Assembly (NCBI RefSeq): GCF_947286155.1
Contig: NZ_CAMYPD010000008.1
Location: forward strand, 10,882-74,881
Reading direction: 5' to 3'
DNA from: an uncultured Tessaracoccus sp.
GTDB taxonomy: Bacteria; Actinomycetota; Actinomycetes; Propionibacteriales; Propionibacteriaceae
DNA length: 64,000 nt
The notes beneath the pieces are model-generated. The model saw nothing but the letters and a program-made list of their open reading frames with translations, did not search any database and had not been told where the DNA came from. This document shows positions 25,547 through 34,647 of this stretch, in pieces (position 1 is the stretch's first letter; every line of letters starts with the position of its first letter). A program made the position numbers and the translations under genes.

Positions 25547-26596
25547 ATGAGCTGGACCACCGATCCCCGCGACGTGCTGCGCGTCACCGACGACTTCAAC
25601 CTCGCCACGTTTGACCGCAATGGCAAACCTGGTTTCGACGGCACAAAGTCGGACGGAGAGCAGGTGATGGCCACGCGCGGTGAGCTGCTCGCGGAGCTGC
25701 AGGAACGGCTGTTCGCGGAAGGGCGAGCCGGCGGCGAGCGGTCGTTGCTCGTCGTAGTGCAGGGGCTGGATACCGCCGGTAAAGGTGGTGTGGCTAGGCA
25801 TGTCATGGGCATGGTCGACCCGCAGGGGGTGCAACTGCGCTCATTCGGAGTACCGACGGAGGAAGAGGCATCGCACCACTTCCTGTGGCGCATCCGCCGC
25901 GCGTTGCCAACGCCCGGTCGCATCGGCATGTTCGACCGCTCGCACTACGAAGACGTGCTGGTGCAGCGCGTCGACAACATCGTGCCGGAGGACGTGTGGC
26001 GGGGACGCTACGCCGAGATCAACAGCTTCGAAGAGCAGCTCGTCGAGAGCGGCACCACCGTGCTGAAATTTGCGCTCATGGTGAGCTACGACGAGCAGGC
26101 TCAGCGCCTGATGGAGCGCCTCGACCGCCCGGATAAGCGGTGGAAGTTCTCGACGAGCGATTTGAAGACCCGCGCGAAGTGGGACGACTACCAAGAGGCC
26201 TACGCCGACGTGTTCCGCTTTACGAACACCGAGTATGCGCCCTGGTACGTCGTGCCTGCCGACCGGAAGTGGTACGCCCGTGCGGCCATCACGGAGATCA
26301 TCACGCGCACGCTCGTCGACATGAAACCGCGCTGGCCGGAGGCCGACTTCGACGTCATGGCCATGCGCGAGCAGCTCGCGCAGACTATGTCGAAGGCGGC
26401 GTTGGAGGAGTCGCTCGACGGCACCGCCAGCACCGTGCAAAGCGCCATCGAGTCGTCCATCGACGTGCGCAAGGAAGCCATCGAACTGCACGGCGACAAG
26501 CACGCTGCAAAGCAGGCGAAGCAGCAGCGCGAGGAATGGGAAGCCGATCTCGCCGCGACGCTGAAACAGAAGGAAGCGCTCCTAAAGTCGCGCTGA
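25547..26596 (+). CDS. PPK2-family polyphosphate:nucleotide phosphotransferase
   Basis: A cytosolic kinase that uses polyphosphate to phosphorylate nucleoside mono- or diphosphates. The 349-residue protein shows Walker A GLDTAGKGG near 73-81, the lid/Walker B region GRIGMFDRSHYEDVLVQRV near 122-140 and KWKFSTSDLKTRAKWDDY near 200. The length and single domain fit PPK2 class I or III; specificity cannot be called. ATG 25547 has AGAAAGGG upstream, and the longer frame has no similarity. Confidence 0.93.
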   Translation: MSWTTDPRDVLRVTDDFNLATFDRNGKPGFDGTKSDGEQVMATRGELLAELQERLFAEGRAGGERSLLVVVQGLDTAGKGGVARHVMGMVDPQGVQLRSFGVPTEEEASHHFLWRIRRALPTPGRIGMFDRSHYEDVLVQRVDNIVPEDVWRGRYAEINSFEEQLVESGTTVLKFALMVSYDEQAQRLMERLDRPDKRWKFSTSDLKTRAKWDDYQEAYADVFRFTNTEYAPWYVVPADRKWYARAAITEIITRTLVDMKPRWPEADFDVMAMREQLAQTMSKAALEESLDGTASTVQSAIESSIDVRKEAIELHGDKHAAKQAKQQREEWEADLAATLKQKEALLKSR

Positions 26597-26644
26597 TCGA
26601 CGCCTCGACACGGCGCCGACGGTCGGTGTCAGACGCCCACCGAT

Positions 26645-26842
26645 GGTTGAGTAGAGGGCGTAGCCCGCATATCGAAACCCCGGCGGCTTAGGTGGCAGAT
26701 TGTGGTCCGTGTTCGGGCGCGGATCTGCCACCTAAGCCCTCTTCGAGTGGGTCCGGTGGTTGAGTAGCGAGCGAAGCCCGCATATCGAAACCCCGGCCAG
26801 AGATGATTTCGACACGCCGCCTGCAGCGGCGGCTCAATCATC
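26645..26842. repeat. Three REP-like palindromes
   Basis: Copies at 26645-26679, 26758-26792 and (inverted, diverged) 26802-26842. They flank the 50-bp hairpin. The 271-base gap between PPK2 and the BlaI-like gene holds nothing else visible. Confidence 0.82.
26687..26736. repeat. 50-bp two-tier hairpin, copy D
   Basis: Outer arms CTTAGGTGGCAGAT and ATCTGCCACCTAAG are perfectly complementary. The inner stem is GTCCG-TGTT-CGGGC with one G-T pair. The second copy at 54355-54404 has the same arms and loop, with paired changes in the inner stem. Confidence 0.88.
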
Positions 26843-26867
26843 GGGTCGGGGGCTGAGCTGCCAACCG

Positions 26868-27209
26868 CTACCCCGCGACGAGTCGACGCTCGGCGTCGCT
26901 CAATTGCGCACCGAAGGTGGCGATGGCTTGGCGACGCACGTCGTCGGGCAAGGCATCGACGAGTGCTTTGAGCTCCCTGGCCGCGACGACGTGTCGGGGG
27001 TGCGCGGCACGGTACTGCCAGGCGCGGTTCACGAGCTCGCGGTCGGCCAGGTGCTTCTTAGCAAGCCTGTCGAGTACGGTCATCACCGTCGTGTAGGCAA
27101 GCTCGCGCTCCCGCCTAAGTTCTTGGTGCACGTCCGCGACGGAGCGAGGCCCATCCGCCTCCCATAGCAGCTCCATAATGCGCTGCTCCAGCTCTCCTCG
27201 CGATGCCAT
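26868..27209 (-). CDS. BlaI/MecI/CopY-family repressor
   Basis: A winged-helix repressor of 113 residues: GELEQRIMELLWEADGP opens the domain, then SVADVHQELRRERELAYTTV and MTVLDRLAKKHLADRE form the HTH and wing. The C-terminal helices are dimerisation and protease-site region. The start at 27209 has TATCAT seven bases upstream (leaderless); in-frame ATG 27218 is an alternative. No BlaR-type sensor is adjacent. It is divergent from cydA, and a BlaI-box-like palindrome lies between them, so control of cydAB is possible. Confidence 0.88.
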   Translation of the reverse strand: MASRGELEQRIMELLWEADGPRSVADVHQELRRERELAYTTVMTVLDRLAKKHLADRELVNRAWQYRAAHPRHVVAARELKALVDALPDDVRRQAIATFGAQLSDAERRLVAG

Positions 27210-27264
27210 ACGCACCATGATAGTGACAGTCAAAGAAGTCGGTCGGGATTGGGGTCATTTACTC

Positions 27265-27280
27265 CTACAAAATGTCGTAG
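27265..27280. promoter_or_regulatory. BlaI-box-like palindrome upstream of cydA
   Basis: CTACAAAATGTCGTAG has 4-base outer arms CTAC/GTAG and an inner ACA/TGT pair with one mismatch. BlaI operators have the general form TACTACA-N2-TGTAGTA, so this is a plausible but imperfect site. It is 80 bases upstream of the cydA ATG. Confidence 0.45.
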
Positions 27281-27359
27281 CCACCCATGACGATGGGCGA
27301 CAGGCCGAAATATTCGGTGTTATTCGCGCGCATACGACTATCCGTAGTAACCTGCCGCC

Positions 27360-28886
27360 ATGGAACCAGTGACCCTTGCACGGTGGCAATTCGGGATCAC
27401 CACCGTTTATCACTATCTATTCGTCCCAATCACCATCGCACTGTCGATGCTGGTGGCTGTCTTGCAGACCATCTGGGTCAAGACCGGACAGCACCGCTTC
27501 CTGCAGTTGACGAAGTTCTTCGGCAAGCTCTTCCTGATTAACTTCGCGCTCGGCGTCGTCACCGGCATCGTGCAGGAGTTCCAGTTCGGCATGAACTGGT
27601 CGGAGTACTCGCGTTTCGTCGGCGATATCTTCGGCGCCCCCCTCGCGCTCGAAGCCCTGCTGGCATTCTTCCTTGAATCCACGTTCATTGGCTTGTGGAT
27701 CTTCGGCTGGGACAAGCTGCCGAAGAAGCTCCACCTCGCCACCATTTACTGCGCAGCCATCGGCACGATGATCTCGGCTGTGTTCATCCTCGCCGCGAAC
27801 TCCTGGATGCAGAACCCCGTCGGCGCAGTATTCAATGTCGAGTCCGGCCGCGCGGAGATCGACGGTCTGGCCGGCTTCGGCGCGCTGTTCACCAACCCGG
27901 TGTTCATCGCCACCATCACGCACACGCTCACCGCTGCCTACATGGTGGCGGGCGGTCTGATCTGCGGCATTTCCGCTTGGCACCTCGCGAAGCTGAACAA
28001 GGCAGTGCGCGACGAGGGCGCCAGCGACGAGCACATCAAAACCTGGCGCTGGGCCACGAAGTTCGGCGCTTGGGTACTGTTGATTTCTTCCATCGGCGTC
28101 ATCCTCACCGGCGACCTGCAGGCCAAGGCCATCGCGCAGACGCAGCCCATGAAGCTCGCTGCCGCTGAGGGCCTGTTCGAGACGGAGAAGGACGCATCGT
28201 TCTCGCTACTCACCATTGGCGACCGCGAGGCCACCGAAGCGGTCTTCGAGCTGAAGGTGCCAAAGCTGCTCTCCATCTTGGCTGGTCAGGAAGAGGTCAA
28301 GGGCATCAATGACCTCGACAAGCGCTTCCAGGAAGAGGGCTACTTCATGGCCGACGAAGGCCGACAGAAGCTCCAGCAGCAGGTGTACGAGGCCACGCAG
28401 AACGGCACGATTTCACCCGAAATCCAGAAGTCCTACATGGATCTCAACTACCGTCCGGACATCATCGTGAGCTACTGGTCGTTCCGCATCATGATGACCC
28501 TCGGATTCATCGCAATGGCGATTGCCGCGGTGGTGCTGGTGATGCTGAGCGGCGGGCGCAACCCGATGCCGTCGAAGTTCCTCACTACCTGCGCGTTCGC
28601 CTTGCCGCTGCTGCCGCTGCTCGGCAACTCGGTCGGCTGGATCTTCACCGAGATGGGCCGCCAGCCGTGGATCGTCGTCGGCGTGCTGCCCACCGCGTCG
28701 GCAGTGTCTCCGACGGTGAGCGCGGGCGAGGTGCTGTTCTCCATGATCGTCTACACACTCTTGTATGGCGGACTCGCTGTACTCGAGGTGTGGCTGTTCA
28801 TGAAGTACACCAAGCACGGACTTCCCGACGTGGAGCCCGTCGAACTCAACGATGACCCCGACAAGCCAATGAGCTTCGCGTACTGA
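27360..28886 (+). CDS. cydA: Cytochrome bd oxidase subunit I
   Basis: Subunit I carries hemes b558, b595 and d and oxidises quinol. The 508-residue, roughly nine-helix protein shows ARWQFGITTVYHYLFVPITI (heme ligand His near 18), WSEYSRFVGDIFGAPLALEA near 73, ATITHTLTAAYMVAGG near 182 and a C-terminal quinol-site region with a short Q-loop. The ATG at 27360 has a possible -10 TAGTAA just upstream, giving a very short leader. cydB follows after 14 bases; cydDC, which exports thiols needed for assembly, is 1.4 kb further on. Confidence 0.97.
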   Translation: MEPVTLARWQFGITTVYHYLFVPITIALSMLVAVLQTIWVKTGQHRFLQLTKFFGKLFLINFALGVVTGIVQEFQFGMNWSEYSRFVGDIFGAPLALEALLAFFLESTFIGLWIFGWDKLPKKLHLATIYCAAIGTMISAVFILAANSWMQNPVGAVFNVESGRAEIDGLAGFGALFTNPVFIATITHTLTAAYMVAGGLICGISAWHLAKLNKAVRDEGASDEHIKTWRWATKFGAWVLLISSIGVILTGDLQAKAIAQTQPMKLAAAEGLFETEKDASFSLLTIGDREATEAVFELKVPKLLSILAGQEEVKGINDLDKRFQEEGYFMADEGRQKLQQQVYEATQNGTISPEIQKSYMDLNYRPDIIVSYWSFRIMMTLGFIAMAIAAVVLVMLSGGRNPMPSKFLTTCAFALPLLPLLGNSVGWIFTEMGRQPWIVVGVLPTASAVSPTVSAGEVLFSMIVYTLLYGGLAVLEVWLFMKYTKHGLPDVEPVELNDDPDKPMSFAY

Positions 28887-28900
28887 GAGGAGCTGGAGCA

Positions 28901-29968
28901 ATGTTGTTACTTGAAACCACAGTTCCCCCGTTCACGCTGGTTTGGTTCCTGCTCGTCGCAGTGCTCTGGATCGGCTACTTCTTCCTCGAGTGCTTCGACT
29001 ACGGCGTGGCGATGCTCATCAAGATCATCGGCGGCAACGACAAGGAGAAGCGCGTCATCGTCAACACCATCGGCCCACTGTGGGACGGCAACGAGGTGTG
29101 GCTACTGACCGCAGGTGGCGCCATGTTCGCGGCCTTCCCGGGCTGGTACGCGTCGCTCTTCTCCGGCCTATACCTGCCGCTGCTGCTCGTATTGATCGGC
29201 CTGATCCTGCGTGGCGTGGCCTTCGAGTACCGCTCGAAGCACCACACGTCGCAGTACCGCAACATGCTCGACTGGTTCGCCGCGATCGGTTCGTTCCTGC
29301 CCGCGCTGGTGTTTGGCGTCGGCTTTGCGAACTTCGTTTCCGGCCTGCCGAACGACGGCAAGCTGTGGAACGGCAACTTCTTCGGCCTCTTCATGCCGTT
29401 CGCCCTAGTGGGCGGCCTGATGCTCGTCGCGATCTGCCTCTTCCACGGCTCCGCATTCCTGGCACTGAAGACGTCGGGCGTCGTACATGACAAGGCCAAG
29501 AGCTTCGGCACCAAGGTGGGCTGGGTCGCCGTCGCGCTCACCGCGATCTTCGTGCTCTGGCAGAACATCGTCTACCCCGCGAAGAGCGAATTCGGCGACT
29601 TCTCGGTGCTCACGTGGATCGTCGGAATCCTGAGCGTGGTTGCGCTCGTCGTGGCTGTATTCATGGTGATGAAGGACCGCGACGGTTGGGCGTTCATCTG
29701 CACCGGTCTCGCCATTGTGACGCTGTTCACCGGCATCTTCTTGAAGATGTACGGCAACATCGGCTTCGCGCAGGACGAGACGGTGGCCGTCGGCGATCGC
29801 CTCAACATGATCACCACCGCATCGTCGGAGACGACGCTCACCATCATGACGGTGGCGGCTGCCATCTTCGTGCCGATCGTGCTGGCCTACCAGGCGTGGA
29901 GCTACTGGGTATTCTCCAAGCGCATCAGCACGAAGTCGATCCCCGACGACGTGTCCCCCGCTGCGTAG
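28901..29968 (+). CDS. cydB: Cytochrome bd oxidase subunit II
   Basis: The 355-residue membrane subunit opens WFLLVAVLWIGYFFLECFDYG and keeps GPLWDGNEVWLLTAGGAMFAAFP near residue 63, the CydB signature. About eight membrane helices are visible. GAGAGGAGC precedes the ATG. No cydX-like micro-ORF is obvious between its stop and the terminator hairpin. Confidence 0.97.
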   Translation: MLLLETTVPPFTLVWFLLVAVLWIGYFFLECFDYGVAMLIKIIGGNDKEKRVIVNTIGPLWDGNEVWLLTAGGAMFAAFPGWYASLFSGLYLPLLLVLIGLILRGVAFEYRSKHHTSQYRNMLDWFAAIGSFLPALVFGVGFANFVSGLPNDGKLWNGNFFGLFMPFALVGGLMLVAICLFHGSAFLALKTSGVVHDKAKSFGTKVGWVAVALTAIFVLWQNIVYPAKSEFGDFSVLTWIVGILSVVALVVAVFMVMKDRDGWAFICTGLAIVTLFTGIFLKMYGNIGFAQDETVAVGDRLNMITTASSETTLTIMTVAAAIFVPIVLAYQAWSYWVFSKRISTKSIPDDVSPAA

Positions 29969-29995
29969 GTCCCCTGGCGACCAGCTAACCAGATT

Positions 29996-30041
29996 AAGGA
30001 ATGCTGGAGCCCACCGAATCTGGTGGGTTCCAGCATTCCTT
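29996..30041. terminator. cydAB terminator-like hairpin (46 bp)
   Basis: AAGGAATGCTGGA pairs with TCCAGCATTCCTT, and inside GCCCACC pairs with GGTGGGT around GAATCT, giving a nearly continuous 20-bp stem. It ends ATGTTT, a weak T-rich tail. The position, 28 bases after cydB, fits a terminator. Confidence 0.7.
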
Positions 30042-30064
30042 ATGTTTCCGTCGCCCGTAAGCTA

Positions 30065-30080
30065 GTGATAACGATTTCAC
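30065..30080 (+). promoter_or_regulatory. LacI-type operator-like palindrome
   Basis: GTGATAACGATTTCAC has GTGA/TCAC arms around an AACG core and resembles LacI-family operators (TGATAACG-type half sites). It lies 20 bases before the GH172 start, so control by a LacI-family sugar repressor encoded elsewhere is plausible. Confidence 0.4.
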
Positions 30081-30100
30081 ACAACGAAGGAGCACAGACC

Positions 30101-31177
30101 ATGCCAGAGCATGCACTCGCCGGCCCGTGGCAGCAGGCCGCGCTGATTCGCCCCACCCATACACGCTCGATATCCCCCGAGAACTTCACCGGCGCGCCCG
30201 GCGAGGGCGGCAAGGCCACCACGGGCACCGGCGCGGAGGCTTCCCGCGAACTGGGCGTCGGATGGAAGGTCTCCCCCAGCATCAAGCTCGACGCCGGCAC
30301 CACCTTCACCCTCGCCGACATCAGCGGCTCCGGCTGCATCACCAACATCTGGCTCACCACCGACATGCGCAAGATGCGCTCACTCATTCTCCGCGCGTAC
30401 TGGGATGGCGACGATGCACCCGCCATCGAGGTGCCCCTCGGCGACTTCTTCTGCCACGGCTGGAACCAGTTCGCCCAAGTCAGCTCGCAGATGATCGCCG
30501 TCAACCCCCACGGCGGCTGCAACTCGTACTGGCCGATGCCGTTCCGCAGCGGGGCCCGCTTCACCATTGAGAACCTGAGCGACGAAGACGTGTTCGTCTA
30601 CTACCAGATCACATACGAAGAGGGCCCCGTGCCCGAAGAAGCGGCCTACTTGCACGCCCAGTGGCGGCGTTCGCAGCCCGTCACCGACGGCCTCCACGTG
30701 ATGCTCGAGGGTATTGAAGGCCGCGGCCACTACGCGGGCACCTACATGGCGTGGGGCGTCAACTCCACCGGCTGGTGGGGCGAAGGTGAACTCAAGTTCT
30801 ACATGGACGACGACGTGGACTACCCCACCATCTGCGGCACCGGCACCGAGGACTACTTCGGCGGTGCATGGAACTTCGACGTGCCCGGCCAGGGCTACAC
30901 CGCGTTCACTACGCCGTTCCTCGGCATGCCGCAGGTGATCCGCCCCGACGGCCTGTACGAAAGCCAGCAGCGCTTCGGCATGTACCGCTGGCACACGCCC
31001 GACCCGATCCGCTTCTCCGAGCGCCTCAGCCGCGTCGACGTGCAAACACTCGGTTGGCGCTCGAAGGGCCGCTACCGTCAGCTGCGCGACGACGTCGCCA
31101 CCACGGCGTTCTTCTACCTCGACCGCACCTCGACGAACCGACCCGCCGCTCCTACGGCCGACGAGATGGAGCCGTAA
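30101..31177 (+). CDS. GH172 (DUF2961) glycosidase
   Basis: GH172 enzymes act on furanosides such as difructose anhydride or D-arabinofuranosides (family knowledge). The 358-residue protein has the family traits ISGSGCITNIWLTTDM near residue 72, PLGDFFCHGWNQ near 112, YWPMPFRSGARFTIEN near 143 and GTGTEDYFGGAWNF near 245 with the acidic catalytic region. No signal peptide is seen, so the substrate is met in the cytosol. ATG 30101 has GAAGGAG upstream. It stands alone between cydAB and cydDC. Confidence 0.9.
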   Translation: MPEHALAGPWQQAALIRPTHTRSISPENFTGAPGEGGKATTGTGAEASRELGVGWKVSPSIKLDAGTTFTLADISGSGCITNIWLTTDMRKMRSLILRAYWDGDDAPAIEVPLGDFFCHGWNQFAQVSSQMIAVNPHGGCNSYWPMPFRSGARFTIENLSDEDVFVYYQITYEEGPVPEEAAYLHAQWRRSQPVTDGLHVMLEGIEGRGHYAGTYMAWGVNSTGWWGEGELKFYMDDDVDYPTICGTGTEDYFGGAWNFDVPGQGYTAFTTPFLGMPQVIRPDGLYESQQRFGMYRWHTPDPIRFSERLSRVDVQTLGWRSKGRYRQLRDDVATTAFFYLDRTSTNRPAAPTADEMEP

Positions 31178-31199
31178 ATCAGGGGCCTACTGAGGTTTG

Positions 31200-31276
31200 C
31201 GCGACTGAGCGCACGCCAGATGCCGATTTCTCCCCGTTTGGGGCGGTTTTCACGATCTGGTGTGCGCTCAGTCGCG
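31200..31276. repeat. 77-bp two-tier hairpin with unrelated arms
   Basis: 22-base arms CGCGACTGAGCGCACGCCAG/AT and their complement at 31255-31276 pair with one G-T position. The inner stem is CCCC-GTTT-GGGG. Its length equals that of copies A-C although the arm sequence is different. Confidence 0.8.
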
Positions 31277-31321
31277 TCTCGCGTTCTAGACCACAGTCTG
31301 AGCATGAGAGACTAAACCCCG

Positions 31322-32938
31322 ATGCCCGGACCGATTCACCCCCGCCTACTCCAGCGCGCCGCAGCCACGCGCAGGTACCTCGTCGCGTCTGTGGTTGTCG
31401 GCGTGATTACTGCGCTGCTGGTCACCGCGCAGGCGTGGCTCATCGCCATGGGCATCACGCAGACCTTCGCGCTGGGCCACCTCCCCGACGGTTGTTCGCG
31501 CCTGCTGCTCCTGCTCTCGGCTGTGTTCCTGGCCAGGGCGGCGTTGGCTTGGGCGAATGCGTGGCTCTCGCATCGCTCGGCGGCGGCCGTGAAGTCACAG
31601 TTACGACGAGACATCGTCGCGGCGCACCTGCGCACCCCCGTGGGCGGGACCCCGTCGGCGTCGCTGATGCGGCTCGTCACCCGAGGGCTCGACGACCTCG
31701 ACGGCTACTTCTCGAAGTACCTCCCCCAGCTCGGCCTCGCCGCCACGGTGCCGTTCATCGTCGGCGCCTTTGTGCTGTGGGCCGACCTGACATCGGCGAT
31801 CATCATGGCGATCACGCTGCCGCTCATTCCGCTGTTCATGGCGCTCATCGGGTGGACGACGCAGAAGGCGACGAAACGCTCGTTCGCGATGGCCGACCGA
31901 CTCGCCAACCACTTCGCGGACCTCATCGCGGGCCTGCCAACGCTCCAAGCGTTCGCCCGCGCGAAGGCACAAAAACGAGGCGTGGACCTCAGCGAGGAGC
32001 GCTACGCGCAGGCGACGATGCGGGTGCTTCGGGTGTCGTTCCTGTCGTCGCTCGCGCTGGAGCTGCTTGCGTCGCTGTCGGTGGCGGTGATCGCGGTCAC
32101 CATCGGCTTCCGGCTGGTATTCGACGAAGTCAGCTTCTTCACCGCGCTGTTCGTGCTCGTACTCGCGCCCGAGGCGTACCTGCCTGTGCGCATGGTCGGC
32201 ACGCACTTCCACGACTCCGCCGACGGGGTGGCCGCCGCGGACGCGGCCTTCGCCATCATCGACGGCGCCCCCACCCACGACGGCACCGCGCCGGCGCCGC
32301 GCTCCGGGGCACTGCGCTTCGACGACCTCACTTTCGCCTACCCGGGCGCCGACACCCCCGTGCTCGCCCACTTCAACCTCGAGCTGGGCGAGCGGGAAAT
32401 CGTCGCGCTGTCCGGCACGTCGGGCGGAGGAAAGACGACGGCGCTCGCGTTGGCGATGGGTTTCCTCACCCCCAGCGAGGGGCGGGTGAGCGTCGGCAAC
32501 GCTGATCTCGCGGGCGTCGACCTCAGCTCATGGCGCGAGCAGGTGGCCTACGTTGCGCAAGACCCGGGGCTGGTGCGAGGCACCGTCGGTGAGAATGTGC
32601 GGCTCGGCGCCCCGGAAGCCACCGACGACGAAATCGTCGACGTGCTGCGGCTCGCGGGGGCTGATTTCGGCCTGGACAAGGCCGTCGCCGACGACAGCGA
32701 GGGGCTCTCGGCTGGCGAGCGCCGTCGCGTCGCGCTGGCTCGGGCGCTGCTGCGCATCCGGCATGGGGCCAGGCTGCTGATTCTCGACGAGCCCACCGCC
32801 GGGCTCGATTCCGACCGCGAGGCGCACGTCGTCGACGCGGTCCGGGCCTCGGGAGCTTCCGCGCTGATTGTGAGCCACCGCCCGGCGGTGCTGCAGGCCG
32901 CGGACCGAATCGTGGAGTGGCAAGGGGTGACGCCATGA
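31322..32938 (+). CDS. cydD: CydD-type ABC transporter half
   Basis: One half of the heterodimeric exporter that moves cysteine/glutathione-type thiols or heme-related cargo and is needed for cytochrome bd assembly. The 538-residue protein has six membrane helices in residues 1-300 and an ATPase part with Walker A GTSGGGKTT near 363, signature LSAGERRRVALARALL near 460 and Walker B LLILDEPTAGLD near 482. Its stop overlaps the cydC start (ATGA). Confidence 0.92.
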   Translation: MPGPIHPRLLQRAAATRRYLVASVVVGVITALLVTAQAWLIAMGITQTFALGHLPDGCSRLLLLLSAVFLARAALAWANAWLSHRSAAAVKSQLRRDIVAAHLRTPVGGTPSASLMRLVTRGLDDLDGYFSKYLPQLGLAATVPFIVGAFVLWADLTSAIIMAITLPLIPLFMALIGWTTQKATKRSFAMADRLANHFADLIAGLPTLQAFARAKAQKRGVDLSEERYAQATMRVLRVSFLSSLALELLASLSVAVIAVTIGFRLVFDEVSFFTALFVLVLAPEAYLPVRMVGTHFHDSADGVAAADAAFAIIDGAPTHDGTAPAPRSGALRFDDLTFAYPGADTPVLAHFNLELGEREIVALSGTSGGGKTTALALAMGFLTPSEGRVSVGNADLAGVDLSSWREQVAYVAQDPGLVRGTVGENVRLGAPEATDDEIVDVLRLAGADFGLDKAVADDSEGLSAGERRRVALARALLRIRHGARLLILDEPTAGLDSDREAHVVDAVRASGASALIVSHRPAVLQAADRIVEWQGVTP

Positions 32939-34491
32939 TCCGCTTCATGCGCGATCTCCTGCGCGCCGTCCCCGGCGGACGCGCGCGGTTCGCGCTCGCC
33001 ACGCTGCTGGCCGCCGCCGCGTCGGCGTGCTCCGTCGCGCTCATGGGCGTGTCGGCATGGCTGATTTCCCGCGCGGCGGAGTTCCCGCCCGTGCTCTACC
33101 TCCAAGCCGCCGCCGTCGGCGTGCGGGCGTTCGGCATCGGGCGCGGCGCGGCGCGCTACGCAGAACGCCTTGTCGGCCACGACGTGGCGCTCCGCGTCGT
33201 GGGCGTGCTGCGCTCCCGCACCTACGACAAACTCTCCCGCACCACCCTCATCGGCCGCCGCCAGGGCGACCTCCTCACCCGCGTCGTGCAGGACATCGCC
33301 GCCGTCCAAGACGTGGTGGTCCGCGTCGCACTGCCGGCGCTGTCGGCGTCGCTGGTGATTGTCGCCACGACGGTGTTGCTCGGCAGTTTCAACCCGCTCA
33401 GCGCCGCGGTGCTGTTCGTGACCGCCGTGGTGGCCGGCATCGTGGTGCCCATCCTCGCGCAGCGGATGAGTCACGCGGTCGACCGCGCCGCCGTCGCCAC
33501 GCGAGGCGAGCTCGCGGATGCGACGAGGGAACTCGCGCTGGTCGGGCCGGACCTCCTGGCGAACAACGCCGAAGCGCGCACCGTCGCCGCGATGCTCGAC
33601 ATCGACGACCGCCTCCGCCGACAGGAGGCGCGCGGCGCCTGGGTGCGTGGGCTCGCCACCGCGGCGCAGATCGTCGCGGCAGGAATCGCCGTCGTCGCGG
33701 CACTGTGGATTGGCGGCGAAGCCGTGGCCGCCGGCACGCTAAAACCGCGCCTACTCGCGGTGCTCGTGCTCACGCCCCTCGCACTGCACGAGGTGTTCCA
33801 GGACTTCACGAAGGCCGCGCAAACCTATACACGCGCCAAGGCCTCCATCGAGCGGGTCCAGCAGGTGCTCGACGCCGAACCCGTCGGCACCGGCGACGTG
33901 CTCCCTGGCGACGGCGTGAAGGTGCAGCTGCGCGACGTCACCGTCGGTTGGCCAGGCGGCGAGCCGGTGCTCGAGCACCTCGACCTCACCGTCGAACCTG
34001 GGGAGAAGGTGGCGCTAGTCGGGCCGTCGGGCGTGGGCAAGACCACCGTCGCGGCCACACTCATGGGCCTGATCCCGCCACTCGCGGGCGAGGTGGAACG
34101 CGCCGGCCGCGTCGGATATCTCGCGCAAGACGCGCACATCTTCGCCACCACCGTCGCGGAGAACGTGCGCATCGGCAACAAGGACGCCACCGACGACGAC
34201 GTGCGCCTGGCGCTGCAGCGGGCGGGATTGCGGCTCGACCCGGAGCGCGTCGTCGGCGAGGGGGGATCCACGTTGTCAGGGGGCGAGCGACGGCGCCTCG
34301 CCCTCGCCCGAGTGCTGGCCGCCGAACGCGATCTCATCATCCTCGACGAGCCCACCGAGCACCTCGACCACGACACCGCAGCGCACCTCATGACCGACGT
34401 GTGGGAGGCCGCCGCTGGACACCCCGTGCTCGTCATCACCCACGACGAGGACGTCATGCGCGCCTGCGACCGCGTCGTGCGGCTGCCGTAG
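32935..34491 (+). CDS. cydC: CydC-type ABC transporter half
   Basis: The 518-residue partner of CydD: six membrane helices, then Walker A GPSGVGKTT near 364, a signature LSGGERRRLALARVLAAERD near 445, and LIILDEPTEHLD. ATG 32935 overlaps the cydD stop by four bases, so the two are translationally coupled. With cydAB 1.4 kb upstream, all four oxidase genes are close, although a GH172 gene and two hairpins separate the two units. Confidence 0.92.
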   Translation: MIRFMRDLLRAVPGGRARFALATLLAAAASACSVALMGVSAWLISRAAEFPPVLYLQAAAVGVRAFGIGRGAARYAERLVGHDVALRVVGVLRSRTYDKLSRTTLIGRRQGDLLTRVVQDIAAVQDVVVRVALPALSASLVIVATTVLLGSFNPLSAAVLFVTAVVAGIVVPILAQRMSHAVDRAAVATRGELADATRELALVGPDLLANNAEARTVAAMLDIDDRLRRQEARGAWVRGLATAAQIVAAGIAVVAALWIGGEAVAAGTLKPRLLAVLVLTPLALHEVFQDFTKAAQTYTRAKASIERVQQVLDAEPVGTGDVLPGDGVKVQLRDVTVGWPGGEPVLEHLDLTVEPGEKVALVGPSGVGKTTVAATLMGLIPPLAGEVERAGRVGYLAQDAHIFATTVAENVRIGNKDATDDDVRLALQRAGLRLDPERVVGEGGSTLSGGERRRLALARVLAAERDLIILDEPTEHLDHDTAAHLMTDVWEAAAGHPVLVITHDEDVMRACDRVVRLP

Positions 34492-34498
34492 CCCCGCC

Positions 34499-34634
34499 GG
34501 CACGAACATGCCGATATGCGCACCGACGCGGGTGCAACTCGCCATAAACCCCCATAACCGGCACGAGCGTGCCTATTTGGCTTGCGTCGCACCGCTGCAG
34601 CCTTCAGAATGGGAGAAACCGGCACGTTCGAACC
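34499..34634 (+). promoter_or_regulatory. Three evenly spaced operator-like palindromes before hipB
   Basis: GGCACGAACATGCC (34499-34512), GGCACGAGCGTGCC (34560-34573) and GGCACGTTCGAACC (34621-34634) start exactly 61 bases apart. The middle one is a perfect inverted repeat with 6-base arms, the first has one mismatch, and the third keeps only the outer pairs. All share GGCACG. They are candidate HipB sites. Confidence 0.55.
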
Positions 34635-34647
34635 GATAGGAGCACGC

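Noticed and set aside
34582..34647. Upstream in-frame start for hipB
   Set aside because: It would place the third operator-like repeat and the AGGAG site inside the coding region.
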